The notes under the pieces were generated by a model. It saw only the letters and a list, made by a program, of their open reading frames with translations. It ran no database searches and was not told the DNA's origin. From Pseudoduganella buxea (GTDB lineage: Bacteria; Pseudomonadota; Gammaproteobacteria; Burkholderiales; Burkholderiaceae_D), in NCBI RefSeq assembly GCF_009720835.1, contig NZ_WNKZ01000006.1:59264-123263 (forward strand): a stretch of 64,000 nt of DNA, in the 5' to 3' direction. Below, piece after piece: positions 50,847-63,401 of the stretch. Numbering within the stretch: position 1 is the first letter of the stretch; every line of letters starts with the position of its first letter. Position numbers and translations under genes: made by a program.

Positions 50847-52577
50847 TTATTGAAAAAGTTGCAGGTGTTCGATGACGGGACCCAGCGCCAGCGCCGGAAC
50901 GTAATTAAGCACGCCCACCAGCAGCACGACGCCGGTCAGCAGCAGCACGAACAGGACGCCGTGCGTGGGCATGGTGCCGCTCGTGGCGGGCAGGCGCGGC
51001 TTGGCGGCCAGCGCGCCGGCAATGGCCAGGATCGGCACGATGACGGCGAAGCGGCCGAACCACATGGCCAGCGCCAGCATCACGTTGTAGAACGGCGTGT
51101 TGGCGGACAGGCCGGCGAAGGCGCTGCCGTTGTTGTTGGCGGCCGAACTGAAGGCATACAGGATTTCGCTGAAACCATGCGCGCCCGGGTTGGCGATGCC
51201 GGCCACGCCGGCGCCGGCCGTGACGGCAATGGCCGTGCCGCCCAGTACCAGCACGGGCGTGACGAGGATGGCGACGGCCACCATCTTCATTTCATGGGCC
51301 TGGATCTTCTTGCCCAGGTATTCGGGCGTGCGGCCGATCATCAGCCCGGCCACGAACACGGCCAGCAGCGCGAACACCAGCATGCCGTACAGGCCCGAGC
51401 CGACGCCGCCGAACACGACTTCGCCCAGCTGCATCAGCAGCAGGGGCACGGCGCCGCCCAGCGGCATGAACGAATCGTGCATGGCGTTGACGGCGCCGCA
51501 GGAAGCGGCCGTCGTCACGGCGGCAAACAGGCCCGAAGCGTGGACGCCGAAACGCGACTCCTTCCCCTCCATATTGCCGCCAGCCGCGTCCACGCCCAGG
51601 GACAGCAGGCCGGGGTGGGCCTGCTGCTCGGCCGCGAAGATCGCCAACGTCATCAGCACGAAGATCAGCGTCATCGCCGCCAGCACGGTCCAGCCCTGGC
51701 GCACGTCGCCCACCATGCGCCCGAAAGCGAAGCACAATGCTGCCGGGATCAGGAAGATGGCCAGCATCTGCACGAAGTTGGACAGCGCCGTGGGGTTCTC
51801 GTAAGGGTGGGCGGAATTGGCGTTGAAGAAGCCACCGCCGTTGGTGCCCAGCAGCTTGATCGCTTCCTGCGAGGCGACGGGTCCCATCGGCAGCGTTTGC
51901 GTGGCGGCAGCCTGCGCGACGCCATCGACCGTGTAGGCTACGGGATCGAGCAGCGCTGCCGTGCGGTAGCCGTCGAAGTTCTGGATCACGCCCTGTCCGG
52001 CCAGGAACACGGCCAGCAGCAGCGACAGCGGCAGCAATACGTAGACGGTGGCGCGCGTGACGTCGACCCAGAAATTGCCGATCGACGCGGACGAGCGGGC
52101 CGCGAAGGCGCGGATCAGCGCGAACACGACGGCGATGCCGGTGGCGGCCGAGAAGAAGTTCTGCCCGGCCAGCGCCACCATCTGTGTGAAATGGCTCATC
52201 GTGGCCTCTCCTGCATAGCCCTGCCAGTTGGTGTTGGTAGCGAAGCTGACGGCGGTGTTGAACGAGGAGTCCGGGCCGACGCCTGGCAGGGCCTGCGGGT
52301 TCAGCGGCAGCACGCCCTGCAGGCGCTGCACGCCGTAGACGAACAGGGTCCCGGCCAGGTTGAAGGCCAGCAGGGCGCCGGCATAGGTTTTCCAGCCCAT
52401 GGCACCGGCCGTGCCGCCGGCCCGGTACAGCGCCCGTTCGGCCCCGTGCAGCCACCGCAGGCCGGGCACGGGCGCGTCGCCCTCGCCCACTTTCGCCAGG
52501 TAGGCCCCCAGCGGCCAGGCCAGCACCAGCAGCACGCCCAGGAAGGCGGCCAGCAACAGCAAGGCGGCGCCGCTCAC
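50847..52577 (-). CDS. kdpA: Potassium-transporting ATPase, KdpA channel subunit
   Basis: The 576-residue channel-like subunit, with four repeats each carrying a selectivity-filter segment: [29 protein letters not shown] and [10 protein letters not shown]. About ten membrane helices. The start is a GTG at 52577 that overlaps the kdpF stop (GTGA); the longer open frame to 52739 is not the family N-terminus. Confidence 0.95.
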   Translation of the reverse strand: MSGAALLLLAAFLGVLLVLAWPLGAYLAKVGEGDAPVPGLRWLHGAERALYRAGGTAGAMGWKTYAGALLAFNLAGTLFVYGVQRLQGVLPLNPQALPGVGPDSSFNTAVSFATNTNWQGYAGEATMSHFTQMVALAGQNFFSAATGIAVVFALIRAFAARSSASIGNFWVDVTRATVYVLLPLSLLLAVFLAGQGVIQNFDGYRTAALLDPVAYTVDGVAQAAATQTLPMGPVASQEAIKLLGTNGGGFFNANSAHPYENPTALSNFVQMLAIFLIPAALCFAFGRMVGDVRQGWTVLAAMTLIFVLMTLAIFAAEQQAHPGLLSLGVDAAGGNMEGKESRFGVHASGLFAAVTTAASCGAVNAMHDSFMPLGGAVPLLLMQLGEVVFGGVGSGLYGMLVFALLAVFVAGLMIGRTPEYLGKKIQAHEMKMVAVAILVTPVLVLGGTAIAVTAGAGVAGIANPGAHGFSEILYAFSSAANNNGSAFAGLSANTPFYNVMLALAMWFGRFAVIVPILAIAGALAAKPRLPATSGTMPTHGVLFVLLLTGVVLLVGVLNYVPALALGPVIEHLQLFQ

Positions 52578-52663
52578 AGCTGCTCCGCGCGCAGCAAGGC
52601 GACCAGCAGGTACATCATCAAGGCAGCCGCCAGCACGGCGCCGGCCAGGTACAGGGCGTTCAT
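52574..52663 (-). CDS. kdpF: KdpF small membrane subunit
   Basis: A 29-residue peptide, [20 protein letters not shown] then VALLRAEQL: a single membrane helix, as in KdpF, which stabilises the Kdp complex in the membrane. Its stop overlaps the kdpA start and its ATG overlaps the stop of the small gene before it. Confidence 0.88.
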   Translation of the reverse strand: MNALYLAGAVLAAALMMYLLVALLRAEQL

Positions 52664-52755
52664 GATGCGCTCCCCAGGCGGGCGCACCCCACCGCCATGG
52701 CCCATGCCAGGCCCGCCAGCAGGGCAGCCAGGCCGACAAATACGAGATCCTGCAT
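52660..52755 (-). CDS. Tiny membrane peptide gene ahead of kdpF
   Basis: A 31-codon frame ([20 protein letters not shown], then [11 protein letters not shown]) with a GGAG site 6 bases upstream. It encodes one membrane helix and overlaps kdpF by ATGA. I recall similar short frames (with a GC-RL ending) before kdpF in other beta- and gammaproteobacteria, so it is probably real, as a leader or extra Kdp subunit. Function is unknown. Confidence 0.6.
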   Translation of the reverse strand: MQDLVFVGLAALLAGLAWAMAVGCARLGSAS

Positions 52756-52825
52756 GCATTTCTCCATCCGTTTCGATGGCAGAAAGCTTATCGACGCCCC
52801 CCTAAAAACAGGGTAAAGACTTGAA

Positions 52826-52851
52826 CGGCGCGCGTAAACAAGATATAAAAA
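52826..52851 (-). promoter_or_regulatory. Candidate KdpE-binding site
   Basis: On the minus strand the site reads TTTTTATATCTTGTTTACG followed by CGCGCCG, close to the E. coli KdpE box TTTATACTTTTTTTACA followed by a GC-rich end (13 of 17 core positions agree). It lies about 70 bases before the small frame at 52755, with a possible -35 TTTACC a little further downstream. Confidence 0.55.
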
Positions 52852-53043
52852 CGGATTGTGCTGGATGTTTGTACAGTATTATTCGTCCCTGCCCCAGGTT
52901 TTGCCGCGTTCGGGCGTCGCTTTTCCGCCCTTTCGGGGCCCCGGGCCTCCTTGCCGGCGGCCGGTTGCGGATAGAATGCGCAGGCATCGGCGTCAGGCGG
53001 ACGTCAGCCTTAAATAATTTCAAGAATTGCAAGAACACACAGT

Positions 53044-55038
<1,995 letters not shown>

Positions 55039-55056
55039 CATCTCTAAGTAATTCAC

Positions 55057-57396
<2,340 letters not shown>

Positions 57397-57417
57397 TCGG
57401 CGCCAATGCCAACGACA

Positions 57418-57446
57418 AAGCCGCCCTCGGGCGGCTTTGTTTTTTG
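57418..57446 (+). terminator. Intrinsic terminator of parC
   Basis: AAAGCCGCC, CTC, GGGCGGCTTTG then a T-run, 22 bases after the stop. It also faces the convergent patatin-like gene. Confidence 0.9.
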
Positions 57447-57459
57447 GCGGCCCTGCGAT

Positions 57460-58521
57460 TCAGGCGGCGCGCAACGCAGGTCGTTGCGACATCCGCGCCA
57501 CGTACTGCCGGGCGGCGGCGCGTCCGGCCTGGTAGCGTTCCTGCACGCCGCCGGCCGAGAAATCGTGGTCGCCGCCGGCCGCCGCCGGGCTGCTGGCGAT
57601 GACGTGCAGGTTCTTCAGCGCACGCAGGCGCATCAGCCAGTGGAAGGCCGGCATGGCCGTCACGTCGCTGCCGGCCGTTGCCGCTTCCAGCTTTTCCAGC
57701 ATCGCCAGGAAGCCGTGCAGGCCGCCGCTGCCGCCGTATTCGGCCCAGAAGCGGTTCTCGTATTGCAGGGCGATGGCGCGCGTCTGCACTTCCTGCAGAT
57801 TGGCGGGCGACGGCTGACCGTCCGTGGGGAACAGGTCGACGACGAAGATCGGCAGCGATTCGATTTCCTCCGGCTCCAGCAAATTGAGCAGCGAGTCGAT
57901 CGGGGTATTGGAGAACAGCCCGCCATCCCAGTAATCGCAGCCGTCGATGCGGGTAGCGGGGAAGCCCGGCGGCAGGCTGCCGCTGGCGACGATATGGGAC
58001 GGCGTCAGTTGGGCGCGCACGGCACGGTGGCGGTCCGTCTTCAGGTGCGCCTCGCGCGCCGTGTAGTTCGAAAACGTGGTCTGGCCACCCGTGTGCAGGC
58101 TGGTGGCGGTGACGCCGAAGCGCATATGGGCCGGGTCGTTGAGCTGCTCGAAATCGAGGTGCGCGGCCAGCGTCTTCAACATCGGCGCCGTGGTGCACCA
58201 GCTGTTCCAGTTCGGCGCATTCCAGTAGTCCGTACGCGAGCGCCAGAAGTTCGGATTACCCAGCAGGGACAGGTTGGCCTGCACGGCCGCCGGCAGCAGC
58301 GGCGCGGCCGGCAAGGTGATGGCCTGCCAGATGCGATGCAGGCTGGCGGCGATATCGCCGTCCTTCGCGCCCGCGATCGCGGCGGCATTGACCGCGCCGA
58401 TCGATACGCCCGTGACCGCGCGCGGGCTCCAGCCCTCCTCCACCAGCGCCGTCACGACGCCATATTCGAAAGCGCCCAGCGCGCCGCCGCCCTGCAGTAT
58501 CAATGCCATCGGTTTTTCCAT
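57460..58521 (-). CDS. Patatin-like phospholipase
   Basis: A 353-residue lipid acyl hydrolase. The oxyanion glycine motif LQGGGALGAFEYG, the nucleophile Ser40 in GVSIGA and the acid Asp199 in YWDGGLFSN form the patatin catalytic dyad. The ATG at 58521 (MEKPMALILQGG) has a GGAG site 5 bases upstream; the open frame to 58593 adds unconserved residues. The substrate may be phospholipid or another ester; no signal peptide is seen. Confidence 0.9.
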   Translation of the reverse strand: MEKPMALILQGGGALGAFEYGVVTALVEEGWSPRAVTGVSIGAVNAAAIAGAKDGDIAASLHRIWQAITLPAAPLLPAAVQANLSLLGNPNFWRSRTDYWNAPNWNSWCTTAPMLKTLAAHLDFEQLNDPAHMRFGVTATSLHTGGQTTFSNYTAREAHLKTDRHRAVRAQLTPSHIVASGSLPPGFPATRIDGCDYWDGGLFSNTPIDSLLNLLEPEEIESLPIFVVDLFPTDGQPSPANLQEVQTRAIALQYENRFWAEYGGSGGLHGFLAMLEKLEAATAGSDVTAMPAFHWLMRLRALKNLHVIASSPAAAGGDHDFSAGGVQERYQAGRAAARQYVARMSQRPALRAA

Positions 58522-58674
58522 GACCGCTCCATAAAACATCAAGGGAAGTGACAGATTGACGCCCGGCAGGACTGCGGTGTTGATCTGGCTCAAGCGACAA
58601 GCCGTAGCCGGGGCTGCTTACGGGGGGCGGTGGACGAGGTAGGGACGGGGCGGCGTGGAAATACAACAGGCAAA

Positions 58675-58711
58675 AGAAAACCGCCGCCCGCGACATGCGG
58701 GCGGCGGCTTC
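58675..58711 (-). terminator. Intrinsic terminator of the secreted Ala/Lys protein gene
   Basis: On the minus strand AAGCCGCCGCCCGC pairs with GCGGGCGGCGGTTTT, with a short loop and a T-rich end, 34 bases after the stop codon at 58745. Confidence 0.88.
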
Positions 58712-58744
58712 AAGCCAGGGCGTCGGAACGCCCCGGTCCGTCAA

Positions 58745-59233
58745 TTAGTGCTTGGCGGCTTCTTTTTTCACGTCAGCATTGGCCTTGGCGACGGCTTCGT
58801 CGGTCTTGGCGGCGGCCAGGGCTTTTTCCTTGTCGGCTTCAGCCACTTCCTTGGCGACTTTTTCGTTGGCCTTGGCGCTGGCCTTGGCGACTTTCGCGTC
58901 AGCCTTGGCGACTTTCTTGTCGGCCTTGGCTTCGGCCTTCAGCTTGTCTTCCGGATCGGCGTCAGCCACTTTCTCGGCGGCCTTGCCGTATTCCTTGTCG
59001 GCCTTCGTCACGGCCTTCGACACTTTCTTGTCGGCCTTTTGCTGGGCCTTCGCGACGTCTTCATTGACGTCGGCGACTTTCTTGGCTTCCTTGTGCTGGG
59101 CCTTGTTGATGTCTTTTTGCGCTTCGACCTGCGCTTCAGCCACGTCCTTGTTGACGGGTGCCGTCGTGGCGGTTTGAGCGTGGGCAGCGGTGGCGAAGAC
59201 GCCGGCGATCAGGGTTGCGAGCAGTTTATTCAT
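58745..59233 (-). CDS. Secreted Ala/Lys-rich helical protein
   Basis: A 162-residue protein with a clear signal peptide (LLATLIAGVFATAAHAQ, cut near residue 20). The mature part is almost only Ala, Lys, Asp, Glu and Val in short repeats such as KADKKVAKADAKVAKASA, predicting one long amphipathic or charged helix, possibly a coiled coil. It differs from the histone-like protein in being charge-balanced and exported. The ATG at 59233 has AAAGGTG 7 bases upstream. Function is unknown; an envelope-spacer or stress role is a guess. Confidence 0.8.
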   Translation of the reverse strand: MNKLLATLIAGVFATAAHAQTATTAPVNKDVAEAQVEAQKDINKAQHKEAKKVADVNEDVAKAQQKADKKVSKAVTKADKEYGKAAEKVADADPEDKLKAEAKADKKVAKADAKVAKASAKANEKVAKEVAEADKEKALAAAKTDEAVAKANADVKKEAAKH

Positions 59234-59345
59234 GATTGGCACCTTTCAATGTGGTTTGCGTTGTTTTCTTCTTGTCACGTATCCAGAATAAACTTTCCAA
59301 ACGATATCAACCGTGCGCTGGCGTACATTGAAACATTTTGTTGCC

Positions 59346-60794
59346 TTACTTACTTTCTTTCCCGGATGAACCGGCATACAGGTCGATGGTCTGGCCGATC
59401 GCCTCCGCGCACACTTGGCAGAAGGCATCGCTGCGGTCGAACATCAGGCACTGCTGCTGCGAGCGGTAATAACCGGTGGCCTCGTAGTTCGCCCCTTCGA
59501 AAGCGCCCACCGCGTGGCGGTGCGGCGCCTTGGCGAACAGCGCGTTGGTCCAGGCCAGGTCGTCGCGGAACAGCTTGTTCATCTCGGACTCGGGCCGGTT
59601 CGCCTTGCGCAATTGCGCCCGCACCTGCTGGTACTGGCGCGAATGCGTCTCGTATTCGGCCTTCGGCCAAGGCGTCGGCAGCGGCGTGGCCGGCGTCAGG
59701 TGGTGCTTCCATTTGACGTTGGCCGGATCGCGCAGCGCCGTCACGTTCGGCTCCCACGGCTCCATCCGTTCGCCGCTGGACTGGTAGGCCACGGGCGACG
59801 TGTAGTACTCGTCGGCCAGGCCGGCGAAGTGGTGGCCGAATTCATGCACGAACAGGTAGTTGGCCCAGTCGTTGTTGGCCGCCGCCGTGCTGAACTGCCC
59901 GTAGATGCCGCCACCGCCGTAGGTGTCGTTGTTGACGAGGATCTCGATGAATTCATACGGCGCATGCTGGGCGATGTCTCGCAGCGCCCGATTGTCCGTC
60001 GTCAGCACATAACGCTCGCTGCCGAAGATGTCGTAGCGCGTGTTCAGCGCGGAGGCGTGGTGGGTGTTCGTCGACGGCCTGCTCACGCCCGCTTCCTGCG
60101 TCGGCACGGCCAGCGCCCAGACATTGAAGTCGGCGGCGCGCTCGCGGAACGGCGACACCGTGAACAGGTGCTCGGCCAGGCGCCGCGCGGTCTGCTCGAA
60201 CTTGCCCATATCGGCCCGGGTGTAGCCGTCGCCCAGGATCAGCAGGTCGACCTTCTGCGGCGACGGACCGCTGACGCGGATGGGGATCGGTTTGGCGGGC
60301 GCGGGCGGCTGCTTGCGCACCACGTCCAGTGCATCCGTGTCGATATCGGCCGTCCATGCGATGGAGAAGGCATTGCGCTCGTCGCGCCGCAGGATGCGCA
60401 CCTTGACGGGCCGGTCCGGCTTGGGGAAGCGTACCGATTCGCCGAAGGCGCGCGTGGCCTTGCCCGCTTCTTCCGTGCTGCGCCACTCGCCGAAGATGGT
60501 GGAAAAGCCGCGCGAGTACAGCAGCTGGCCGGTTTTCGCATCGACCACCTCGACCCGGTTGATGCCCCGGTCGGTATCGTCGAGCGTGCGCGCCATGTCG
60601 CCCGGCCACGGCAGCGGCTCGATGACGACGCGGTCGAGCGCATAGTGTTCGGCCAGCGCATTGCCGCTGTGGATGTAGTCGACCCGCACGGTGGACGGCT
60701 GCGCGCCATCGGCGGGCGCGGCGACCGGGGCGGCCGCGACCGGGCCGGCCAGCGCCAGCAGGATGGCGGCGGTGAAAGTGCGGGCAATGCGCAT
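59346..60794 (-). CDS. M64-family (IgA-type) metallopeptidase
   Basis: A 482-residue secreted peptidase. A signal peptide (about 1-22, AGPVAAAP) is followed by an N-terminal beta domain (35-170) and the M64 catalytic domain with VDLLILGDGYT and the zinc site HEFGHHFAGLADEYY (His317, Glu318, His321, probably Asp328). The family is named for an IgA-cutting enzyme but is widespread in soil bacteria, where targets are unknown. It is divergent from the ECF sigma gene across 147 bases. Confidence 0.92.
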   Translation of the reverse strand: MRIARTFTAAILLALAGPVAAAPVAAPADGAQPSTVRVDYIHSGNALAEHYALDRVVIEPLPWPGDMARTLDDTDRGINRVEVVDAKTGQLLYSRGFSTIFGEWRSTEEAGKATRAFGESVRFPKPDRPVKVRILRRDERNAFSIAWTADIDTDALDVVRKQPPAPAKPIPIRVSGPSPQKVDLLILGDGYTRADMGKFEQTARRLAEHLFTVSPFRERAADFNVWALAVPTQEAGVSRPSTNTHHASALNTRYDIFGSERYVLTTDNRALRDIAQHAPYEFIEILVNNDTYGGGGIYGQFSTAAANNDWANYLFVHEFGHHFAGLADEYYTSPVAYQSSGERMEPWEPNVTALRDPANVKWKHHLTPATPLPTPWPKAEYETHSRQYQQVRAQLRKANRPESEMNKLFRDDLAWTNALFAKAPHRHAVGAFEGANYEATGYYRSQQQCLMFDRSDAFCQVCAEAIGQTIDLYAGSSGKESK

Positions 60795-60941
60795 GGTGTC
60801 TCCTTCAGGTAACGGATCGGTGATTCGGCGGCGGCGATTGGCGGGTATTGTATGTCCCGACCCGCTCCCGGGTACAGGGCAGCTTGCCCGCCGTGCGGAA
60901 GCAGGCTACCCTTTGGCTAATCTTCACCTCATCCTTGCGCC

Positions 60942-61526
60942 GTGCCCTACGACCAACCGACCGATCCGGAACAACTGCGCACCCTGCTGCTGGGCGCCGG
61001 CCGCCGGGATGCCCAGGCCTTCCATGCGCTGTACGTGGCCGCCTCGCCGAAGCTGTTCGGCTTCGCGCTGCGCATCGTGCGCCGCCACGAGCTGGCCGAG
61101 GAGGCGCTGCAGGATGCATTCGTCTCGATCTGGCATGCGGCCGCCACCTACCAGGGCGCGCTGGCTGCACCGATGACGTGGATGGCGACGATCGTGCGCA
61201 ACAAGGCCCTGGACATCCTGCGCCGGCAGGGCACGGCGCCCGAGATCGACCTGGGCCAGTTCGACGCCGACGTGATCGACCAGCTGCACGACAGCGCGGA
61301 CGGCCCGGCCGAGGCCCTGCAGACGAGCGACGAAGCGCGCGCGCTGGCGCACTGCATGGCGGCGCTGGAACGGGCCCAGCGCCAGGCCATCGGGCTGGCG
61401 TTCTTCCACGACCTGACGCACGGCGAAGTGGCGCGGCAGCTGTCGCTGCCCGTCGGTACCGTCAAGACGTGGATCCGGCGCGGCCTGGCGAAGCTGAAGG
61501 CCTGCCTGGTACGGGAGGGACTGTGA
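60942..61526 (+). CDS. ECF-type RNA polymerase sigma factor
   Basis: A 194-residue sigma70-family factor with region 2 (FHALYVAASPKLFGFALRIV, EEALQDAFVSIWHAA, TWMATIVRNKALDILRRQG) and region 4 (FHDLTHGEVARQLSLPVGTV, then KTWIRRGLAKLK). It should direct transcription of a stress regulon and be held by the anti-sigma factor coded next. The start is a GTG at 60942. The targets cannot be named. Confidence 0.93.
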   Translation: MPYDQPTDPEQLRTLLLGAGRRDAQAFHALYVAASPKLFGFALRIVRRHELAEEALQDAFVSIWHAAATYQGALAAPMTWMATIVRNKALDILRRQGTAPEIDLGQFDADVIDQLHDSADGPAEALQTSDEARALAHCMAALERAQRQAIGLAFFHDLTHGEVARQLSLPVGTVKTWIRRGLAKLKACLVREGL

Positions 61527-62224
61527 ATATCCGCGACAATCCCGAACTGCGCGACCGGCTGGCGGCCGAGTACGTGCTGGGCACCCTGAAGGGCGGCGCG
61601 CGGCGACGCTTCGAAGGCTGGCTGCACGGCGATGCTGCGCTGCGCGCGCTGGTGCATGAGTGGCAGCAGCGCCTGGTGCCATTGGGCGAATTCAGCCTCA
61701 GCCGCGTGCCGCGCGCACGCGTGTGGCGCATCATCGAACGGCGCCTGCACCTGGAGCCGCCGCCGAAGCGCTGGCAATTCTGGCGGCGCGACCCGCTGCA
61801 ATGGTGGCGCACGCTGGGCCTGACCGGCACGGCCGCCGCAGTGGCACTGGGCGTCGTGCTGGCCTTGCAGGGGCCCGCGCCGCAGATCGACACGCTCGCC
61901 ACCTTGACGGACGAACGGGCCCAGGCCGCCCTGCTCGTGACGGCCGATCACGGCCGCGGCATCATTGCCGTGCGCCTGGTGGGCACCACGGCCGTGCCGG
62001 ACGACCGCTCGCTGCAGCTGTGGGCCATCACGCAGCAGGGCATGCCCCGCTCGCTGGGTGTGCTGGACGAAAAAGGCAGCGCCCAGATCGCCCTGAACGA
62101 GCGGGCGCTGGGCAGCGACGTGGCCCTGCTGGCCGTCAGCGTGGAGCCGAAAGGCGGCTCGCCCAACCCGAACGCGCCGACCGGGCCCGTGCTGTACAAG
62201 GGCAGCTGGGTGCGGATGCTGTAG
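61523..62224 (+). CDS. Membrane anti-sigma factor (RskA-like)
   Basis: A 233-residue protein with an N-terminal cytoplasmic sigma-binding part (LAAEYVLGTLKGGARRRFE), one membrane helix near residues 98-116 (LTGTAAAVALGVVLALQG) and a periplasmic RskA-type domain with SLQLWAITQQGMPRSLGVL. There is no zinc-finger motif in the N-terminus. The start is a GTG overlapping the sigma stop (GTGA), ensuring matched amounts. It is convergent with the HupE-like gene, with a 10-base gap and no visible terminator. Confidence 0.9.
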   Translation: MNIRDNPELRDRLAAEYVLGTLKGGARRRFEGWLHGDAALRALVHEWQQRLVPLGEFSLSRVPRARVWRIIERRLHLEPPPKRWQFWRRDPLQWWRTLGLTGTAAAVALGVVLALQGPAPQIDTLATLTDERAQAALLVTADHGRGIIAVRLVGTTAVPDDRSLQLWAITQQGMPRSLGVLDEKGSAQIALNERALGSDVALLAVSVEPKGGSPNPNAPTGPVLYKGSWVRML

Positions 62225-62234
62225 GTTGCCGTCA

Positions 62235-63401
62235 CTACGCGGCGCCGAACAGCGGCGGCAGTTGCCAGTCGAGCGCCCGCTCGGCCAGCCACGCGCAGGC
62301 CACCAGGGCAATCGCCACCGATCCTCCCGGCAGCAGCACGCGCCGGTAGAGGCTCGTGCCGCGCACGGCAAAGGCCAGCGGCAACACCACCGCGACGATG
62401 GCCAGCTGGCCCAGCTCCACGCCCACGTTAAAGCCCACCAGCGCCAGGGCCAGCGCGTCTCGCGGCAGTCCGAGTTCGGCCAGCACGCCGGCAAAGCCGA
62501 AGCCGTGCACCAGGCCGAACAGGAAGGCGGCCAGCCAGCGCCGCCGCTGCACCACGGGCACCACGTTGTTCAGCGCGGCCACCACGACCGAAGCGGCAAT
62601 GGCCGATTCCACCCAGCGCGTCGGCAGCGCCAGCACGCCCAGCGCGGCCAAGGTCAAGGTCACGGAATGGGCCAGCGTGAAGGCGGTGACGGTTTTCAGC
62701 ACGTCGACACCGGCAGCACGCAGGCCGGCCACGCCCTGCCACACGCCGCCGTGCCATACCAGCACGGCCGGCAGCAGCAACGACACGAGGAACAGGATGT
62801 GATCGAAACCGATCCAGATATGCCACACGCCGTGCCGCAGGTAGGCCAGGAACTCCTGCCCCGGCGTTCGCCATGCCAGTTCCATAACCTGGCGCGGCTG
62901 CTCGCCGCCGAGGATGGCGCTGCGCACGGCGCCGCCGCTGTCGATGCCGAGCAGGCCCCGGTGCTGGGCGTCGGTATCGGCAAACAGGCGGTAATTCACC
63001 GCCAGGCGGGCCGGCCGCGCCGTGCACCGGCCTTGCAGCCGCAGCACCGTGTAGGCGCCGTCGCCGTGCTGCTCGATCAGTTGCTCGCCCTGCGGCGCCA
63101 GCGCGCAGGCACCGATCTCCGAGTCCACCTGGAGGCGCGCCAGTGCATACGCGGCAATGGCGCCGTGCCGGGCACGGATCTCGTCCCACGTCAGGCGGCC
63201 GTCGCCGTCGCCGTCGACGCCGATGGCGAAATCGAGGTCGCGCAATGCGATATCCCAGCGCGCCTCGATGCGTTCGCCGTCCAGCCGCAGGGTCAGGTAG
63301 CTGTCGCTGGGTTTATGGGCGCGTGCGGGCAGGCAGCACAGTAGCAGTAGCAGTGGCAATAGCAGCGCGCGGGCCAGCGCGGCGAAACGGCGCGCGCTCA
63401 T
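62235..63401 (-). CDS. HupE/UreJ-like membrane protein with periplasmic EF-hand
   Basis: A 388-residue protein: signal peptide (about 1-28, ending PARAHK), a periplasmic domain (30-190) and six to seven membrane helices in the HupE/UreJ_2 pattern (GFDHILFLVSLLLPA, FTLAHSVTLTLAALG, FGLVHGFGFAGVLAELGLP). The His-rich helices suggest metal, often nickel or cobalt, permeation. Residues 63-74 form a canonical EF-hand loop (Asp63, Asp65, Asp67, Gly68, Leu70, Glu74), which points to Ca2+ sensing. ATG overlaps the stop of the TPR gene by 4 bases. Confidence 0.85.
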   Translation of the reverse strand: MSARRFAALARALLLPLLLLLCCLPARAHKPSDSYLTLRLDGERIEARWDIALRDLDFAIGVDGDGDGRLTWDEIRARHGAIAAYALARLQVDSEIGACALAPQGEQLIEQHGDGAYTVLRLQGRCTARPARLAVNYRLFADTDAQHRGLLGIDSGGAVRSAILGGEQPRQVMELAWRTPGQEFLAYLRHGVWHIWIGFDHILFLVSLLLPAVLVWHGGVWQGVAGLRAAGVDVLKTVTAFTLAHSVTLTLAALGVLALPTRWVESAIAASVVVAALNNVVPVVQRRRWLAAFLFGLVHGFGFAGVLAELGLPRDALALALVGFNVGVELGQLAIVAVVLPLAFAVRGTSLYRRVLLPGGSVAIALVACAWLAERALDWQLPPLFGAA

